The notes under the pieces: generated by a model
The model's input: the letters and a program-made list of their open reading frames with translations, nothing else
Told to the model about the DNA's origin: nothing
Databases searched by the model: none
In this document: piece by piece, positions 53,754-63,373 of the stretch
Position numbering within the stretch: position 1 is the stretch's first letter
Layout of the letters: every line of letters begins with the position of its first letter
NCBI GenBank assembly: GCA_002286855.1
Contig: NRSV01000095.1
Coordinates: 20,315 to 84,314, forward strand
DNA from: Bipolaris cookei
Taxonomy: Eukaryota; Ascomycota; Dothideomycetes; Pleosporales; Pleosporaceae
Reading direction: 5' to 3'
Length of the DNA stretch: 64,000 bases
Program-made: the position numbers and the translations under genes

Positions 53754-54429
53754 AATTCAGTGATTGGCGCAAAGACGGGATTCACGTTACATGTGGGCGA
53801 CATTCTGCATGCAAAACTATATGGCGGCCGGTCTGGTGTTGCGTCATATAATTGCTAGGTGCTGACATGCTGAACGAATAGCAGTCACACCTACCACAAA
53901 ATGCCGCCTCCCTGTCGAAAGAACGTTATGCTGCTTTTACAAGTATAACTAAGCCAATATCTCCAGTTACATAACGCTGCTGAAAACGTGAGAGTTATTC
54001 GGATCACATGCTCGCTTCCAACATATGTTAACCTTACCATTGTTTTACTTCTATCCTCCAATATATACGCACTACTCTCACTCGCGCAATAGGATGCAAT
54101 TCTAGTTGCGGATTTCACCTGTGCTCTTGCGGCACTATCAGTATTCACATTCAGTTTCAACACTTTTACTTTCTTTCGCTTACTCACAGTGAATGCGTCT
54201 TGTGTCTATATCTCAGCTTACTTTCTTTTATCTTGAGCACCCTTATATCCGAGAACTACCCGTCACTTGCAAATCACCGTTTTACTCAAGGTCAACTGGT
54301 TTTGCCTCTACTCTTTCTCACTTACCCTGCTTTACTAGTGGCTGGGGACCTCTATATAAACTTCCAAAACTCCCTTAAGCAACGTTCTCGCACTTCCCAT
54401 AATAGAACCTTCTTTCCTACATCCTCAAG
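53754..54429. other. Spacer
   Basis: About 680 bp of AT-rich sequence; nothing recognisable except a possible promoter (TATATAAAC near 54351) before the next open frame. Confidence 0.45.
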
Positions 54430-54951
54430 ATGATTGCTTCCAACGGAACTACTGATTCCAACGTCGACACGTACGACAGGATCGCTGCTTTTGTGGTCAC
54501 GGAAAACACATCTACGATAGGCTCTTCCAGCGATGAACACACTCCAGATTTGGAGAGCTCCCCTACCCCTCCCTCCCAAGCCTTTCAAGAGGTCAAAGTG
54601 AGTAGTGATGGGAACGACGTTGGTGGATCTGACAAGACGGACTTGGACGATGTCAACGCCCGCACTCTGGCATCACCATTCACTTCACCCAAGCCACTGG
54701 CTGAGGTCGAGATTACTGCAACTGATTCCAGCGAAGAAAAATACTCTGAGAAGGCCCTTGATGGCACTGAAAACAGAGATGATGGTAAGAACGAAGACCA
54801 GAGTTACCAAGCCAAAGAGACGACAGTGGCAAGCGCTACCGCAAAGTCCGAATCGGCCAGAAAGGTGCCACAGCCATCGCCTGTACTAGAGGATGAGATC
54901 AAGGATGAAGTTGTTATCACGAACAACGGGGCCAATGATCATCAAACATAA
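54430..54951 (+). CDS. Acidic, Ser/Thr-rich disordered protein, hypothetical
   Basis: Open frame of 173 aa (MIASNGTTDSNVDTYDRIAA) with a TATA-like element about 80 bp upstream. It is rich in Asp, Glu, Ser and Thr throughout, with no predicted fold, signal peptide or motif. I do not recognise it. It ends only 60 bp before the coiled-coil gene on the same strand and might be its first exon if an unrecognised intron joins them. Confidence 0.5.
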   Translation: MIASNGTTDSNVDTYDRIAAFVVTENTSTIGSSSDEHTPDLESSPTPPSQAFQEVKVSSDGNDVGGSDKTDLDDVNARTLASPFTSPKPLAEVEITATDSSEEKYSEKALDGTENRDDGKNEDQSYQAKETTVASATAKSESARKVPQPSPVLEDEIKDEVVITNNGANDHQT

Positions 54952-55011
54952 CCAAGAGCCACTCATGAGCCAACAGTAACGTCCAAGCCAGTCTACAGCG
55001 TATCACTGCAT

Positions 55012-56221
55012 ATGCGTCCTGACTTTCCGTCATCATTCGCTCGCCGCGCTGAGGCCCTAAGTTCCAAAGTAAGTTATCATCTTCATCGCTCACTTAGATC
55101 GCAATTTACCAAACCCAGCAAACACTGCCGTCAAACAACGCCACTCACCTCCACAACAGCCTACGCTATAACTACATCCGCCACGTCTCTCGCAACGACA
55201 ACATCCCATCCAAGCAAATCATCCGCCTCAACACGCAGCTCCTCAAAGCCAAACAAGACCTCAAACAAGAACGCACCAAGAACGCCAACCTCCGCAAGAC
55301 CATCCAAAACGCCCAGCACGAGCACCTTGAAGCCGCCTTCTCCACCATGCTCATCACGCTCCTCCGTGAGCAAACCAAAGCCCTCGCCCTCCAATCCCGC
55401 GCAGCTACCCACTAGCGCTGCCTCGACATCCGCGAGAAGAAAATCTCCCAACAAGAATTCTTCCTCGCCACCGGCCAAAAGCATCTCATGAGCAAGCTCG
55501 ACCAGACCGGCTCCACCCCCATGTCCGCCGCCCACCTCGCCCACCTCCATCAGCAAACGGAACTCGACAAGCAAGCCCGTATTGCAGTCCTCGAGTCCCG
55601 CATGGCTCTTGAGCGCGAAACCCTCACCCTCCACGCCGCCGCTCAAATCAAACGCGAACAGCAATACAAGACCCTCCTCCACCAATCGATCGAAGCTGAA
55701 CTCGCCGCAAACTACGTTTCGAGCTCCGAAGCCGAGTGTCTAGCCGAGTTCCGATTTCGACGCAGCCTCGATGCAGGAAAGAAAGAGGGACGCAAAGAGG
55801 CTGTCAGTGAAGAGAAGGAAAGGGCGTATCTCGAGGGGTATCGTGCTTGTTTTCGGGCGCAGACTATGCTGAGTTACCTACGCAAGGGGGTTAATGGTGA
55901 GGCGGAGGGGCTGCTGGATCCGATGGGGGAGGAGAATGTGTTTAGTGTGGGGTTAGGGTTGGGAGGATGGAGGTTGAGGCTGCCATGAAGAAGGAAGAGG
56001 AGGAGAGCAGTGGAACTGGTGCATCTATTTCGCCGCCGGTTTCGCCGCTTCCAGTGCAAAGGCAGACTCTTGCGGCTGAACTGAGGGGGTATACGCCGTT
56101 GATGCATAACGGGGAGGTTGTGCTTGCCAACTATGATGCTGCTGGTGTGGCTTCGCCTGAGAAGGATGGAAGCAAGGATGCGAAGAAGCATGAGGGAGCT
56201 GATTTGATTGATCTTTTGTAA
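55012..56221 (+). pseudogene. Coiled-coil protein gene with an in-frame TAG and a frameshift
   Basis: A plausible first exon (55012-55068, MRPDFPSSFARRAEALSSK) and a 29-bp gap ending in AG at 55097 lead to an open, Gln/Lys/Glu-rich helical frame (IIRLNTQLLKAKQDLKQERT). TAG interrupts it at 55413-55415, in CAC TAG CGC; the same frame continues for 190 codons (ARIAVLESRMALERETLTLH). A second change near 55960 moves the frame, after which LAAELRGYTPLMHNGEVVLA runs to 56221. The 29-bp gap is too short for a normal intron, so the first junction is uncertain. Function unknown; the sequence looks like a long coiled coil with a disordered tail. A true downstream start at 55488 would give a shorter intact protein. 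Confidence 0.55.
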
Positions 56222-56384
56222 GTGGACTGCTGGAGAGAGAGAGTTGAGAAGGGGATAAGGGATCAAAAAGTGGTATATCAGATTCGTTGAGCGGATATGT
56301 CTAACTGCATGATCAATGGGACAGAGGCCGCGAGCTCAGTTCTACCATCCAAGGACTACATAACGTATATACGCCTCTCCAATG

Positions 56385-57635
56385 TCAACGTCCGTGAACA
56401 ACAGGTCCATGTCCCCTCTCCCCCAACATCGGTTTCCTAAGTATAGGACCATGAGACCCCTGCCCATACTCGTCTGCCTTTTTCTGCGCATCATTCAATA
56501 GCTTTAATCTACCACCTTCTTTACTTCCGCCACCCTCCTTCTCCTTCTTATCCCACTTCTTCGCAAAATCCTGGGCCTCACCCCCAATCGCCTTCATCTC
56601 CTCATTCACCACCCCATCCTTACTCGCCACATACTTCTCTACAACGCTCAACAACTCCCCCTCATCCTGCTCCTCTCTTTCTCTCCGCCAAACCTCAAAC
56701 TCATTCCACCACCACTTATGCGTCTCCCCATCTTTGCCCAGATACCCCGCTAAACCATCAGGCTTGTTGCGTGCAGCCCACGGTTTATCCACAATGTAGT
56801 GTAAGATAGCAACATACGAGTCATCAGTCCAGATATTCGTATGCCAATACCGCCACGTCTTGAGCGCATTCGTGCGCCATGAAAGCGGCGCCCAATGCCC
56901 CTCAAACGCTTCGTTTAGGAAATCCTGGTCTGGAAACTTCATAGCGCGAAGCCGGGCATTACCAAGCTGCTCAAACTTTTGCTGCACAAAGTCTGCAAGC
57001 TGCTTGGACGGGCGATACAGAAAAGTGCCAGAATTGAAGTTGCACAGAGTGTAGGGTGAGGATTTAACCTCAGCCAATTGATCGGGTGAGGAAAGGGGCG
57101 TCATGGCGCAGTTTTCCTTGGTCCATTCTGCGGGCGCCCAGGCGTCGTGGTCGAGATTGCACACGCAGGTGTGTACGGCCATCGTCCTCATACCATCTCC
57201 CCCAGTTAGGTACTCGTCGTTTTGCGCGTTGAAAACCAAAGGAGAAGGATCGGAGAAGATCATCATGTCAGCATCAAGCCAGCAGAGACGCTCCCATTTT
57301 TGGGGCATGTCCCATAGGTCGAAGACACGGAGCTTGGTCCATGTGTCGATGAAGCGCTCGGCGACCATGCCGTGGGCGGTGCCATCTTCGAGGAGGCGAA
57401 GATGCGAGACAGGCTGGAGGATTATGCTGGAGTGTTCGGCTTCGGCGACAAAGGCAGTGACTGACGATTCTGGAAGGGTTTCCGGGGTATAGCATATGAT
57501 CAGTGGCGTGGATGGTGAGTGCTTGTGAAGTGTATAGGCGAGGAGAATGGCACCCGCAAGATATGAGGGCCGTGTGAGGAGAGTTACGTAGGCATTTTTG
57601 GAAGGTGGACCATCGTGTCTAGATTCTTCCGCCAT
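56385..57635 (-). CDS. GT8 family glycosyltransferase (glycogenin/galactinol synthase-like)
   Basis: A single-exon gene of 416 aa for a retaining GT-A fold glycosyltransferase using a UDP-sugar. The N-terminus AYVTLLTRPSYLAGAILLAY is the nucleotide-binding strand, and the metal-binding DxD is in RLCWLDADMMIFSDPS. The region CNFNSGTFLYRPSKQLADF and FPDQDFLNEAFEGHWAPLSW match GT8 acceptor-side motifs. The hydrophobic N-terminal strand is part of the fold, not an anchor. The C-terminal 80 residues are Lys/Glu/Gly-rich and disordered (KWDKKEKEGGGSKEGGRLK). The acceptor is unknown; no glycogenin auto-glucosylation Tyr is evident from the sequence. Confidence 0.88.
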   Translation of the reverse strand: MAEESRHDGPPSKNAYVTLLTRPSYLAGAILLAYTLHKHSPSTPLIICYTPETLPESSVTAFVAEAEHSSIILQPVSHLRLLEDGTAHGMVAERFIDTWTKLRVFDLWDMPQKWERLCWLDADMMIFSDPSPLVFNAQNDEYLTGGDGMRTMAVHTCVCNLDHDAWAPAEWTKENCAMTPLSSPDQLAEVKSSPYTLCNFNSGTFLYRPSKQLADFVQQKFEQLGNARLRAMKFPDQDFLNEAFEGHWAPLSWRTNALKTWRYWHTNIWTDDSYVAILHYIVDKPWAARNKPDGLAGYLGKDGETHKWWWNEFEVWRREREEQDEGELLSVVEKYVASKDGVVNEEMKAIGGEAQDFAKKWDKKEKEGGGSKEGGRLKLLNDAQKKADEYGQGSHGPILRKPMLGERGHGPVVHGR

Positions 57636-57973
57636 TTTGGAAAGCGGTAGTTTGAGTTACACTGAAAAACCTTTGAGCGTACCTGAAACTGGATAGTAGA
57701 AAAGTGAACAGAGATCGAGGTACATACCAATACAGTTCGCTTGTCCCACCACACATGCGTTGACGTCACGACTCATGTTCCGAGAGCCGGAACCAACGAC
57801 GCGTGTGTTCGGAACATGGTGGTACAGGCAATGCACTGGCCCGAAATGAATGGATCGGTAGATGCGTGTGGGCATAGAGAAGAACGCAAACATGTGGTGT
57901 TATAGTTTCAAACTACGGGTATCTTGGAAATATCACGTTGGCTATGACAAGATTCTGTATCGTACACGCCCAA

Positions 57974-59703
57974 TTAATACTGCTGTCCGTCTTCTTTGGC
58001 AAGCGCCTTGCCCCAGGCGCTCTCAAAAGGGTCATCCACCTTCTCACTACTATCATTGGCCACATTATTTTGGACAGTTGCATCATTGGTGGGAGTCGAC
58101 TTGGACAATTGCTCTTCTGCTGTAGGAGGCTGGTAAGAAGTTACTGCCTCTGGGCTCTCGTACTCAAAATTGCTTGAGTACACAACGGCTGCAAATGCCT
58201 CCAAGCCACCTACAGATTCGATAGTGGTCAGATACTCGTTGTTTGCCCCACTGCCGATGCTATGTGCTTGTCGGCAGAAGACGGCAAGACTGTTGGCGAC
58301 CTTGGCCTTTACATCGCCGCCGACAATTTCTGTGACGCGAGCGTGATTGTCGGAAACGGGCGGGATCTTGTATGAGAGGTGAGAAATCTTGTCGTCAATG
58401 AGATGAGAAAAGGCGGAGTCAAGAAGTTGAGTGAGCACATGGGTGAAGGCAGGTGAGTCGATCAAATCAGAGGTCTCATCAATAAGGCGACGAAGAGAAG
58501 TAGCCGTGGTAGGTGAGGTGGACTCGGAGGATGAAGTCATGCCTGATTCGCGCAGAACGTAGTCCTCCTGGTCTTGGGGTGGAAGAAGAAAACCAAGCCA
58601 TTTGTATGTCCTGTTGATTGTTAGTTGGAGGGTTGAATGGGAAAGACGGACATCATACCTTCGCTCTTCCTCAGTTGCACCTTCAGTCCTCTTGCGAACC
58701 TCCAAAGTGAGCTCCGACAGTTTCTCCAAAGTAATCTCTTCCCTCGGGTTGAGGAGACCAAAGACTTCCTGGACTGCAGTCCTCACTTTTTCAATCAGGT
58801 CCAAGCACCCTTTGTGGAGCAGCCACCAGCTCAAGCTAAGGTACCTCCGGTTTGTCTCAAAATCGTTGCCGTAGGCCTGTTCAAAATTGTCGTCGTCGTG
58901 ATTCTCGAGGTTGATGCGCGAGCCCTCGGCGGCTGGCTGTGGTGCAGCAAGAGAGACAACCGAGGCAAGATAGTTCCGGCGGCCAAGGAGGTTTAATTGG
59001 ATTCGCGTAAGAAGGGTGAGGAGGCAGAGGGTGTAGAGAAGGGTAAAGGCTCGGGTTATGGCTGGTCAGATTAGCATATACATCAATCATGTCCACGTCG
59101 CGAGAAAGGCACGTACAGCTAATCTTCATCTCATTCCAAAGCTGCGCCTTTGTCTTTTTGGGCTTCTTCTCGAGACTGGCCTCGGGTCCGTCCTCAGCTG
59201 GGCCGGCGGCGCCATGGTTGTCTGTGGCGATCTGGCTGGCGTGGATGAAGCTATCCGTTTGTAGACTGGAGCTTTTGGCATCGTCTTCGGCAGTGTCTGC
59301 GACACTTGGTGGTGCTGAGCTTGCAATCTCACTGGGGCCAACGCTCCTTGCCAATCGCTCTGCCTTTTGTTTTTGCAGCTCTTCCAATACTTGCTCGACG
59401 GGAATGGCCTCGAGTATGTTCTCCGTCGCAGTGGGAAGGATGGCGAGGACGGTAAAAGTACAGTCTTCCTGGTTCTGCTCAAAGCGACGGCGCAGGCTGT
59501 ATTGCGGTTAGCAACTCCTCTCGGTGTCGCGATGTGATGGCGCACTTCTCCTTTGCAATGCGATCATCGCTCATGCGCTGTCTCGCCTCCCCGAGCTTGC
59601 CCAGGACATACTGCCCCGCCAGATAACCGGCTCCAAGCACTCCGGCACCGATGGCAAAGTTTGTGCGATTGCGCCTGAACCAACGACGCGTGCTCTGTAT
59701 CAT
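57974..59703 (-). CDS. PEX3: Peroxisome biogenesis protein Pex3
   Basis: Peroxisomal membrane anchor that receives Pex19 with its membrane-protein cargo. Four exons: 59703-59546, 59496-59117, 59061-58659, 58610-57974, giving 525 aa. The N-terminus MIQSTRRWFRRNRTNFAIG with its basic targeting motif, and the following helix GAGVLGAGYLAGQYVL, are classical Pex3. Exon 3 begins with SITRAFTLLYTLCLLTLLTR and NLLGRRNYLASVVSLA, also hallmarks. An acidic disordered insert (about residues 115-165) lies between. The last intron is only 48 bp and keeps the frame open, so retention would add 16 residues without a stop. The C-terminus has an acidic Ser/Asp-rich tail. Ends in TAA. Confidence 0.95.
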
Positions 59704-60645
59704 GATGAGGGTTGACCAAGGGCGACGCCGCCCGTGTGTTTGCGTGTGGGGAAGACCGTGTCACAATACTCTGGACCGAGGCCTACTCGGAAGGCCAATT
59801 CTCGGGCATCCATCGGGCACCTCTCGGGCTAGAGAAGTTACAGTCACGTGCATAGAGTATGTAATCCCATCCGAACATTGGGTGACTCTTCAAGAATTCG
59901 TCTCAATTCACTTTGACTGATATGTTCTGTGCCTATCCATGAAACACGTCACATCCTCTAAATCATATAACCCCTACTTTAGTAGTCAATTACTACGAAT
60001 GTCTCGTCTATCTAGATGATATTCCTTCAGTCCTCTAACATCTAGTCCCTATCATCAATCAATCACCCTATCATCACCCTATTACTAACAGACAAAATCG
60101 ATCTTGGCTCTTATAGGCCTGCACACCCTAAAACCTATATGAAATGAATTGTAAAGCTAGTCTCTGCCTCCTCCAACTCTTATTTTTTAAATCGAGCCTC
60201 TGCAGCGTATGCAAAGCGCGTGTAAAGTTGGTGCTTTTTGTACGCGCGCAGTTATTTGTCTATCGATAGGACTCTTGGCGTAGCCATGGCCATCCCAAAG
60301 ACCTCGAACAAGGCAGCCTGGGCCAATCCCCTGGCATATTTAATCACCTACTTAAGACAAGTACTCCTTATCGCCTATATTAACCTAGGCTTCTCCGTTA
60401 GATTAGTTTTCTTATATCCTACTGCTCTCAATACCCTCTAGACAGTAGAGGCAGAGACTTCGACTCTTTGGAAGACTGAGCCCACCAGCAGCATTAACAC
60501 AGGTCTTCTCTCATCCACTTCTATCGCCTTGTACTTGTTGAAATGTCTGCTCCTTCGCCTCCTCTATCTGCTTGGCAGGTCTACCAGAGCGAGAAGCATC
60601 TTGAATGTGTTGCGGGAGGATCTTGAAGGAATAGCACGTTTGGGC
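59704..60645. other. Spacer up to element E
   Basis: About 940 bp. The left 150 bp should be the PEX3 promoter; the rest is AT-rich and has no gene I can support. The frame at 60238-60441 (NPLAYLITYLRQVLL) is short and may be transposon debris. Confidence 0.45.
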
Positions 60646-60647
60646 TA

Positions 60648-60695
60648 ACGTGGTTCACAAGCGAGTCGCTAACGCCTCACCAGCGCGTCGACTTC
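60648..60695 (+). repeat. Left inverted repeat of element E
   Basis: About 48 bp; pairs with 62213-62277, which is 17 bp longer. Confidence 0.85.
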
Positions 60696-60749
60696 GCAAC
60701 GTTATCACAGCTATTCAGTATAGTATATTAAAAATCGTAATAAGCCAAT

Positions 60750-62196
60750 TTACTCCTCAGATCTATCACTATCACTAGCACTATCAATTTCAACTGCGCA
60801 GGTACGAGCGTTGTGTCCAGTCTGCTTGCAACGCCCGCACCGCCTCTCTCCTCGCACCCTCTTCGACGCACTCTCACCACCACCACGACTGCTACCTGCC
60901 TGTTCAGCTAATACTTTTTGTACCTCGCCTATAGTAAGAGTCTCTTCTGTCCGCACGTATCGCCGCTTGCGGCTCTTCCGCTTATTTGATTCATCTAGAG
61001 CCGCTCGAAGCGTACTCATTTCCTCCATCATAAGCGTCATTTTATGTGCCATTTGCTGAGCCCCCTTACTTAGCTGCGCGATCTGCTCGGTGAGTGAATT
61101 GGCAGAAGACCCACGGCGCTTTCTCACTCTCTCTTGAATGAGACCAATTTGAGCCTCGACTTCGCGCGCGTTGCGTGGTGTCTGCGCCTCCCAGGCGGCT
61201 GCCCGTCGCGGTGATTGATATGGTGTCTGCACTACCACATCAAGCTTTGATAGCACAGCCTGTGGGTCATTTGGGACTAGACCAGCGCCTCTGAAGCCAG
61301 CTTGAATGTTCTCCTTGGTAATAGACTGCTCAAAAGCAGCCTTAAAGGCTGGCAGGAAGGTCTCCTTGCTGATATAGTTGGTGCGGTTGCGTACCAAGCC
61401 CGAAACGGCGTCGCCATACTTACGCTTCAACGGCGAAAAGCAGGCGACGTCAAGGGGCTGCAATAGGTGAGACGAGTGCGCAGGCATGCAGAGAAGAATA
61501 ATATTCTTCTCCTTGCAAAGATCCTGAAATTCGATGGAGCAGTGGCTCTCGTGGCCGTCGATAATAAGTAGTCGATACCCACCTACAGTACAGCTCTTTG
61601 TATGGGTATCAAAGTGCTCTAACCACGCAAGAGCAAGCTGATTGTTCATCCAGCTATTACGAATGACTTCAAGGACCCAGTCAGTAGGCAAATCTTTAAA
61701 CCAGACGTCGATAAGCACCTTGCCCGCAAAGATAACGAAGGGGGGTAGCCGGCGACCCGACGCGCCCACGCCTTGGATCACAGTAACCCACTCACGGTTG
61801 CCTGGCTGTACCCGCTTCTTTTTGCCATATCCTTCTGATGCTGTGATAACTAACTGTGATAAAATCTTGCCCATCATAAAGCCAGTTTTGTCAAAGTTGT
61901 AGATATCGTCGTCTACAATACCCCACTTCTGCTTTGTCGCCTGGACTAAGTCGAACCAGCGCTGGATAGCCGCTGGGTCTTCGCAGGCGGCTCGCTAGTG
62001 ATCATAAGGACGGCTCCAGCGTGTGCGGAGCTCAGGAGTTCTCTTAACAAAATTATCAATCCAGTTCTTGCCAACAGGGTTGCTCCCACGCTCATGTAAT
62101 AGTTTATCAGCCATTGCTCGAACGTCAGGCTTTGTAGGCGCAAATCCTCGCGCAGACTCCTCAAGGATACGCTTAAGTATTGCGTTGTTGAGACAT
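60750..62196 (-). pseudogene. Pogo-like transposase missing its N-terminal DNA-binding domain (element E)
   Basis: Read on the minus strand. The gene begins MSQQRN at 62196, then jumps straight to sequence coding ILEESARGFAPTKPDVRAMA; compared with element C about 75 residues are lost, including the first helix-turn-helix, and the frame is shifted. Next comes TAG at 61995-61997 (CAC TAG CGA) where element C has CAC CAG CGA. From there the frame is open to 60750: GILSQLVIT-like strand, LLIIDGHESHCSIEFQDLC, SSHLLQPLDVACFSPLK (Asp residues two and three), a coiled coil, and an intact CCHC zinc knuckle CGRCKQTGHNARTC. The core motif reads NFDKTGF, so Glu next to the first catalytic Asp is Lys. 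Cannot bind its ends unaided. Confidence 0.85.
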
Positions 62197-62212
62197 CACG
62201 CGTTATAGTGTT

Positions 62213-62277
62213 GAAGTCGACGCGCTGGTGAGGCGTTAGCGACTCGCTTGGGTTAGCGACTCACTTGTGAACCACGT
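62213..62277 (-). repeat. Right inverted repeat of element E, with internal 17-bp duplication
   Basis: Carries AGTCGCTAACCCAAGCG as an extra tandem unit compared with the left end, and AAGTGAG where the left end has AAGCGAG. Confidence 0.8.
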
Positions 62278-62279
62278 TA

Positions 62280-63373
62280 TTGTGGTGCTTCGGCTTTTGT
62301 CTTTTTGCGGCTATGCCTATAGCAGACGCCTGGTGCTAAAGAGCAGTTTAGTAAACAGAAAGAGATGTTAAATAGCTAATGTCAATCCTCGCGTGCCGGG
62401 ACGCCCGGTGTAACAGGACACTTTTTCTTCCGGAAGCCCGGCATGCTCACACGATATATGTAAATTCGCTGGTACAGTGTCCATCTATTCTCTAGCACTC
62501 ATCCCCCTACTGTATCCCTATCCGACATCAGAGAACGCGTTGCCAACTGTGCTGTCACTCTTTTTGTTAGTGCTGTCGATCAACCCTCTCTAAGAACCCC
62601 CCCTACTCGTTTGCGGCTACGTACAGTCGCCAAGAGCTCGGCGGGTCAGAGAGCGAGTTGAGAAGGCGAAGATGAAGACTGCCGCCTCAGAAAGTCAATT
62701 TAAGGCATAGAGTGTGCAGTCCGGCAATTTCTCCGTGCGGACGGCAGAATCGTCACAACGCAGCTGCCTGGCCATGCGTCTTGAGCGAGCTTTCAGCTAC
62801 AGTAGCGTGCTGAGATGTCTGCGATCCTTGCTGCGCGCTATAGCTGAGGACCGTGCCTCTGAGAGTGATGTTCCAGGCAGCTCTTATTACAGGCCCTGCA
62901 GACAGGTGTCTGTCCAGTTGCGCACGTAAGTTACAAAAAGCTACCCTTCCGGCTTTTGTCAACAAACACTCTCAACAAGTACTAATAAGACAAACAATGC
63001 GTATTTAGCAAATAGATTACATTAATAAAACTACTAAAAGGTTATATGAGATTGATAAGATTAAAAGTATGTAACTTCGCGACCTAAGTAGTAGTAACAT
63101 ACATAATAAACGTGTTAACTAGTCAACTATAAGTCGCCGGACACACGTCCACCGCCAACACCAACTTCGAGTTTTCTAGAATAGGTGTAATTTTAGCTCA
63201 ATATATACAAATCCATCCTAAGAAATCGATTACAACTAGTGCCAAGTCGTGCAGCCCACGTGCTGTTGAGCTAGAAGCTGGTAAAGTAGCTATTTTCAAG
63301 ACACGTCTCACTCACGAAAACAAAAACACACAGACCACCTAGCTGCTTACTAAGAGAAAAGCTTAGTAATAAA
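62280..63373. other. Spacer / possible LTR-like and LINE leader sequence
   Basis: About 1.1 kb. A stretch starting TGTAACAGGACACTTT near 62410 looks superficially like an LTR start but no partner or TSD was found. From about 63130 the composition turns A-rich and may be the LINE 5' UTR. No gene is supported. Confidence 0.4.

Larger units (their letters stand above)
60648..62277 (-). mobile_element. Pogo-like element E with TA target duplication
   Basis: A 1,630-bp element flanked by TA (60646-60647 and 62278-62279). The left end reads ACGTGGTTCACAAGCGAG (60648-60665). The right end is its complement with a 17-bp tandem insertion (about 62239-62255). It carries a transposase on the minus strand that lacks its N-terminal domain. 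Closest relative in the window is element C at 43142. Confidence 0.9.

Noticed and set aside
55366..55415. 50-bp GT-AG intron (GTGAGC...ACTAG) removing the TAG in the coiled-coil gene
   Set aside because: The length is not a multiple of three and would shift away from the frame that carries the coiled coil downstream.
13294..61997. TAG as a reassigned or read-through codon, suggested by repeated in-frame TAG
   Set aside because: Several intact genes here (GH6, the SUT1-type transporter, malate dehydrogenase, hapE, tup1) end at TAG exactly where their families end, so TAG is a working stop. CAG to TAG decay explains the pattern better.
62410..62620. Solo LTR of a Copia-type element
   Set aside because: Starts TGTAACAGGACAC, but no matching end, target duplication or partner repeat was found in the window.
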